A stretch of 64,000 nucleotides of DNA from Mesorhizobium sp. B2-7-2 (GTDB lineage Bacteria; Pseudomonadota; Alphaproteobacteria; Rhizobiales; Rhizobiaceae). Shown here one piece after another: positions 61,737 through 64,000 of this stretch (position 1 is the first letter of the stretch; each line of letters begins with the position of its first letter). The notes beneath the pieces were generated by a model. The model was not told where the DNA came from. It saw only the letters and a list, made by a program, of their open reading frames with translations, and searched no databases. The stretch covers positions 1 to 64,000 of the forward strand of contig NZ_VFTZ01000014.1 of the NCBI RefSeq assembly GCF_006440775.1. The letters run 5' to 3'. Both the position numbers and the translations under genes were made by a program.

Positions 61737-62201
61737 ATGTTCGACCGTATCGTTTCCGAACTCGGCCCGTGGAACTGGATGGTTCTGGGCTTCGTGCTCC
61801 TGGTGATGGAGATCGTCGCGCCGGGCGTCTTCATGCTGTGGATCGGCATCGCCGCGCTCATCGTCGGCGCCGTGTCGCTGGCGATATGGGACGCCGCTTT
61901 CTGGACCTGGCAGGTGCAGGTGCTGGCGTTCCTGATCCTGTCGCTGATCTCGGCTTTCGTCGGCAAAAAACTGATGGCCGGCCGCCACGACGATGCCGAC
62001 CAGCCGCTGCTCAACCGCCGCGGCGCGCAGATGGTGGGCAAGCTGGCGACGCTGGCCGAGCCCATCAAGGACGGCCGCGGCCGCATCAAGCTCGGCGACA
62101 CGCTGTGGCGCGTTTCCGGTCCTGACCTGCCTGCTGGCACGCAAGTGCGCGTTGTCGGCGCCGCCGACACCGACCTGGAGCTGACGGTCGAGGCGGCCTG
62201 A
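61737..62201 (+). CDS. NfeD-like membrane protein
   Basis: A 154-residue protein with hydrophobic segments at about 12-50 and 55-78, and a C-terminal OB-fold (GKLATLAEPIKDGRGRIKLG, DTLWRVSGPDLPAGTQVRVV). It is the short, protease-free NfeD form that pairs with SPFH proteins, as here. Confidence 0.92.
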   Translation: MFDRIVSELGPWNWMVLGFVLLVMEIVAPGVFMLWIGIAALIVGAVSLAIWDAAFWTWQVQVLAFLILSLISAFVGKKLMAGRHDDADQPLLNRRGAQMVGKLATLAEPIKDGRGRIKLGDTLWRVSGPDLPAGTQVRVVGAADTDLELTVEAA

Positions 62202-62231
62202 ACCGAGACAGTATCGGACGGGCTGAGACTA

Positions 62232-62361
62232 AGGCAATTCCAGGAAAAGTGCGTGGCTAGAGCAATTCCAGGAAAAGTGTGAAGCGGTTTTCCGTTCGGA
62301 ATTGCGTAAAAACAAAAAGATAGAGCGGTTCGCCGTTTCCGTGAAATGGCGAACCGCTCTA
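62232..62361 (+). repeat. Palindromic repeat, tandem partial plus full copy
   Basis: A truncated copy (GCAATTCCAGGAAAAGTGCG, about 62234-62253) precedes a full one from 62258: AGAGCAATTCC pairs with GGAATTGC near 62310, and AGAGCGGTTCGCCGTTTCC (about 62323-62341) pairs with the arm ending at 62360. It is the best preserved example in the window. Its right edge supplies the stop codon of the minus-strand kdsD gene. Confidence 0.88.
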
Positions 62362-63360
62362 CGCTGCGCCAATGCGCAGCAGGTCGTGGAAGTGAACCAC
62401 GCCCACCGGCATTTTGTCTTTGGTCACGACCAGCGCGCCGATATTGTGCTCGTTGAGCATGGCGATCGCCGTCCCGGCGAGCGTCTGCGGATCGATCGTC
62501 TTGGGCGTGCGGGTCATGACCTCATCGACGGTCACGTCGGCCAGATTGCGATGCAGATTGCGTGCAACGTCGCCGTCGGTCACGATCCCGACCAGTTTGC
62601 CGTTCGCATCGACGATGCAGACGCACCCGACTTTCTTCTGCGACAGCGTCATCACCGCTTCCGGCATCTTGGTGCCGAGCAGGGCGAGCGGCACCTGATC
62701 GCCGGTCCGCATGATCTCCGACACCAGGGTTAGGTTGGCGCCAAGCTGCCCCCCGGGGTGCAAGGTTCGGAAGTGATCAGGCGTGAAGCCCCGCGCTTCG
62801 AGCAGAGCGATGGCCAACGCGTCGCCCAGTACCAGTTGGAGAAGCGTCGATGTCGTCGGCGCCAGCCCGTGCGGACAAGCCTCGGGCACGACCGGCAGCA
62901 GCAAAACCACATCGGCCGCACGCGCCAGCGCCGAGCTCTCGCCGGAAGTAATGGCGATCAGCGGGATGGAAAAACGCCTCGAATAGGCGACGATGCCCAT
63001 CAATTCCTTGCTTTCGCCCGACCAGGACATGGCGATTATGGCGTCGTCCTTGGCGATCATGCCGAGATCGCCGTGATTGGCCTCGGCCGGATGGACGAAA
63101 AAGGCTGGCGTGCCGGTCGAGGCAAGCGTCGCGGCGATCTTGGCGCCGATATGGCCGCTCTTGCCGACGCCGGTGACGATGACGCGGCCCTCGATCCGCG
63201 AGATCAGGTCGATCGCAGCGGCAAAAGGCTCGGTCAGCCCGTTTGCGAGCGCGGCGGCCAGGGCCGCCACGCCGGTCTGCTCCGTGGCCACCGTTCTCAG
63301 CGCCGATTCGATCGCGGCCTGCCTGTCCGGCTGCTTTCTTTCTGGGGACCCCGCATGCAT
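62359..63360 (-). CDS. kdsD: Arabinose-5-phosphate isomerase (KdsD/KpsF)
   Basis: A 333-residue enzyme with an N-terminal SIS sugar-isomerase domain (VIVTGVGKSGHIGAKIAATL, AIIAMSWSGESKELM, GLAPTTSTLLQLVLGDALAI) and two C-terminal CBS domains (MPEAVMTLSQKKVGCVCIVD, GIVTDGDVARNLHRN, DEVMTRTPKTI). It interconverts ribulose-5-phosphate and arabinose-5-phosphate, the first step toward Kdo for lipopolysaccharide or capsule. The TAG stop (62359-62361) overlaps the palindromic repeat. Confidence 0.95.
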   Translation of the reverse strand: MHAGSPERKQPDRQAAIESALRTVATEQTGVAALAAALANGLTEPFAAAIDLISRIEGRVIVTGVGKSGHIGAKIAATLASTGTPAFFVHPAEANHGDLGMIAKDDAIIAMSWSGESKELMGIVAYSRRFSIPLIAITSGESSALARAADVVLLLPVVPEACPHGLAPTTSTLLQLVLGDALAIALLEARGFTPDHFRTLHPGGQLGANLTLVSEIMRTGDQVPLALLGTKMPEAVMTLSQKKVGCVCIVDANGKLVGIVTDGDVARNLHRNLADVTVDEVMTRTPKTIDPQTLAGTAIAMLNEHNIGALVVTKDKMPVGVVHFHDLLRIGAA

Positions 63361-63519
63361 GGAGCAAGCGATTAGCGCTTTGCCGCGCCCCTGTCCAACG
63401 GAATTGCCTTCAACCTCCGATTGGGGAGCTCTGAGGCGGCTCTCTCAACCCTCCGTTAACCATCCGCATTTACGGTTCGGTAAGTATGGCGCAACCGCGC
63501 CGCGCAAGCAGTGGTGACG

Positions 63520-64000
63520 ATGTCCGGGGGCCAGCCTGAAACGAAAATCGGTCGGAAGGGCATTGCCGTTGCAGCACTGCTGCTGACGGCAATCGCGCTT
63601 GCCTTGCTGCATCCCGCGCCGGCATTCTCGCAGGAAACCGAGCTGCGCGGCGAAGTCTCCGAATCGGCCATACTCGCCGACCAGCAGCGCAAGGCCAGGC
63701 AGTTGCGGGCGCAGGGATCGCAGGGTCAGACCCCGACCGCCGCTGCCGTCCAGGATGCGGCATCGACGACCTACCAGCCGTCAAGCCCCGGCGCCGTTCC
63801 CGATGACGATCAGACGGCGGGCGCGACGGACAGCATCTTCGACCAGCCGCAGGCAACGGACGATCCATTGGCCGACACGAAGGCCCCGGTAAAACGCCGC
63901 CGGCCCTCGACCGCGAATCAGCGCGCCCGCGACACCAAGGCCGGCACCAAGACCGCCGACAAGAAAAAGCCCAAGAAGAAAACCGGCGAAACGACGGACA
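63520..64000 (+). CDS. Exported protein, N-terminal part (cut by window end)
   Basis: An open frame from ATG 63520 to the window end, at least 160 residues. A basic start (KIGRKG), hydrophobic core (IAVAALLLTAIALALLHPAP) and AFSQ cleavage site form a signal peptide. The mature part begins ETELRGEVSESAILADQQRK and becomes basic and disordered (KKPKKKTGE). I think it may be the leader of a beta-barrel outer-membrane protein, but the diagnostic part is missing. GTG 63511 and 63514 are in-frame alternatives. Confidence 0.7.
   Translation, partial: MSGGQPETKIGRKGIAVAALLLTAIALALLHPAPAFSQETELRGEVSESAILADQQRKARQLRAQGSQGQTPTAAAVQDAASTTYQPSSPGAVPDDDQTAGATDSIFDQPQATDDPLADTKAPVKRRRPSTANQRARDTKAGTKTADKKKPKKKTGETTD

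Noticed and set aside
1..64000. CRISPR arrays, rRNA and tRNA genes
   Set aside because: No regularly spaced direct repeats with unique spacers, no cloverleaf-like tRNA sequence and no rRNA segment were seen on reading. A dedicated tRNA scan could still find one.

Overview
The window reads as chromosome of an alphaproteobacterium of the Rhizobiales, most likely Mesorhizobium or a close relative. The evidence is the rhizobial flagellar set (motB-motC-motD, the regulator Rem, flaF, flbT, several flagellins), a Brucella-type Omp10 lipoprotein, homospermidine synthase, and many dispersed palindromic repeats of rhizobial type. This assignment is from recognised families only; no database search was made.

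Layout. Positions 1-15477 and 21260-26118 are one flagellar locus, all on the + strand: two flagellins, fliF, a FliH-like gene, motB, motC, motD (fliK), a lytic transglycosylase, rem, flgE, flgK, flgL, flaF, flbT, flgD, fliQ, then flhA, fliR, and FliJ-like, FlgJ-like, FlgN-like and FliL-like genes. The order matches the Sinorhizobium meliloti flagellar region as I know it, except that about 5.7 kb of unrelated genes sits between fliQ and flhA: an MFS transporter with a C-terminal monooxygenase-like domain, a ClC channel, an epimerase/MarR pair and an ABM monooxygenase. From 26.3 to 45.7 kb lie mixed metabolic and regulatory genes: SCP2 protein, GNATs, ornithine decarboxylase with a long structured leader, amidase and LysR regulator, a DUF1007/NicO nickel-cobalt exporter pair, epimerase, CDF metal exporter, aminotransferase, two SDRs, DUF533, TrhO, KDPG aldolase, AraC regulator and DUF882 peptidase. 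From 46 to 64 kb come a sigma-54 response regulator, oligoendopeptidase F, a membrane-anchored H3TH protein, an IS110-family insertion sequence, pabB-pabC, a HODM-like gene, homospermidine synthase, omp10, a 5'-nucleotidase fused to LysM, hemH, an SPFH/NfeD pair, an arabinose-5-phosphate isomerase (kdsD/kpsF), and the start of a secreted protein cut off by the window end.

The most interesting element is the 1110-bp IS110-family insertion at 50728-51837. Its 168-bp upstream noncoding region folds like a bridge RNA, and the guides can be read by eye. One loop matches the interrupted target (GGATC on one side, the complement of CCATTCC on the other). The second loop matches the element's own ends (ACAGTTGC on one side, the complement of CCTGTG on the other). 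The target is a palindromic repeat, and an uninterrupted copy of the same site (AGGATCCATTCCG) survives at 51906-51918, which fixes the ends and suggests a CC core dinucleotide.

A second theme is palindromic repeats acting inside or at the edge of genes. One copy lies within the predicted 5' end of motC and one within the 5' end of the NicO gene, both just before a signal peptide. Others supply or overlap the stop codons of kdsD, flgD and the 33.5-kb epimerase. Ornithine decarboxylase and homospermidine synthase together provide a putrescine-to-homospermidine route.
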